Source of the DNA: Desulfobacterales bacterium HSG17 | Lineage (GTDB): Bacteria; Desulfobacterota; Desulfobacteria; Desulfobacterales; Desulfococcaceae | Length of the DNA: 6,917 nt | NCBI GenBank assembly: GCA_030377945.1 | Contig: JAUCGD010000169.1 | Location: 1-6,917, forward strand | Direction: 5' to 3' | Part shown: positions 6,897-6,917 of the stretch, in pieces | Layout of the letters: every line of letters starts with the position of its first letter | Numbering within the stretch: position 1 is the first letter of the stretch | Made by a program: the position numbers and the translations under genes | Notes under the pieces: generated by a model | Seen by the model: only the letters and a program-made list of their open reading frames with translations | Told to the model about the DNA's origin: nothing | Database searches by the model: none

Positions 6897-6917
6897 AGGA
6901 AGTTGTATCGTTTATAT

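Overview
The window reads as ordinary chromosomal DNA of a Gram-negative bacterium with moderate to slightly AT-rich composition. The solute-binding protein has a twin-arginine signal peptide and no lipobox, which fits a true periplasm. The mixture of AAA/GAA-rich codon use with GC-rich patches resembles marine sulfate-reducing Desulfobacterota (Desulfobacterales-like), but this taxonomic guess is weak and rests on general impression only. There are no RNA genes, insertion sequences, CRISPR repeats or phage genes. Coding density is high.

Left half, plus strand (1-4003): the distal part of a peptide/opine-type ABC importer operon. It holds the 3' part of a DppC-type permease (cut by the window edge), a fused two-domain ATPase equivalent to DppD+DppF in one chain, and a Tat-exported family 5 solute-binding protein. 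Spacers are 15 and 14 bases, each with a good Shine-Dalgarno site. A second permease (DppB type) is expected just upstream, outside the window. The substrate cannot be read from sequence. A strong 15-bp hairpin at 4025-4060 separates this operon from the genes that converge on it.

Right half, minus strand (6896 to 4094): a two-gene unit. The first gene encodes a HAD-superfamily phosphatase that matches Pseudomonas phosphorylcholine phosphatase (PchP) in all catalytic motifs and in long stretches between them. The second, 67 bases downstream, encodes a full-length GMC flavoprotein that matches choline dehydrogenase (BetA) from end to end. Together they suggest phosphocholine -> choline -> betaine aldehyde (and perhaps glycine betaine), for osmoprotection or for growth on choline head groups. 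No betaine aldehyde dehydrogenase (betB), choline transporter or betI regulator lies in the window.

Points worth a second look are the pchP-betA pairing itself, the apparent loss of an export signal and the non-ATG start of the PchP homologue (in-frame stop at 6912-6914), its shortened acidic motif IV, and whether the convergent ABC importer serves the same choline-related pathway. I see no clearly novel system. The most informative content is this compact choline-release and oxidation module.
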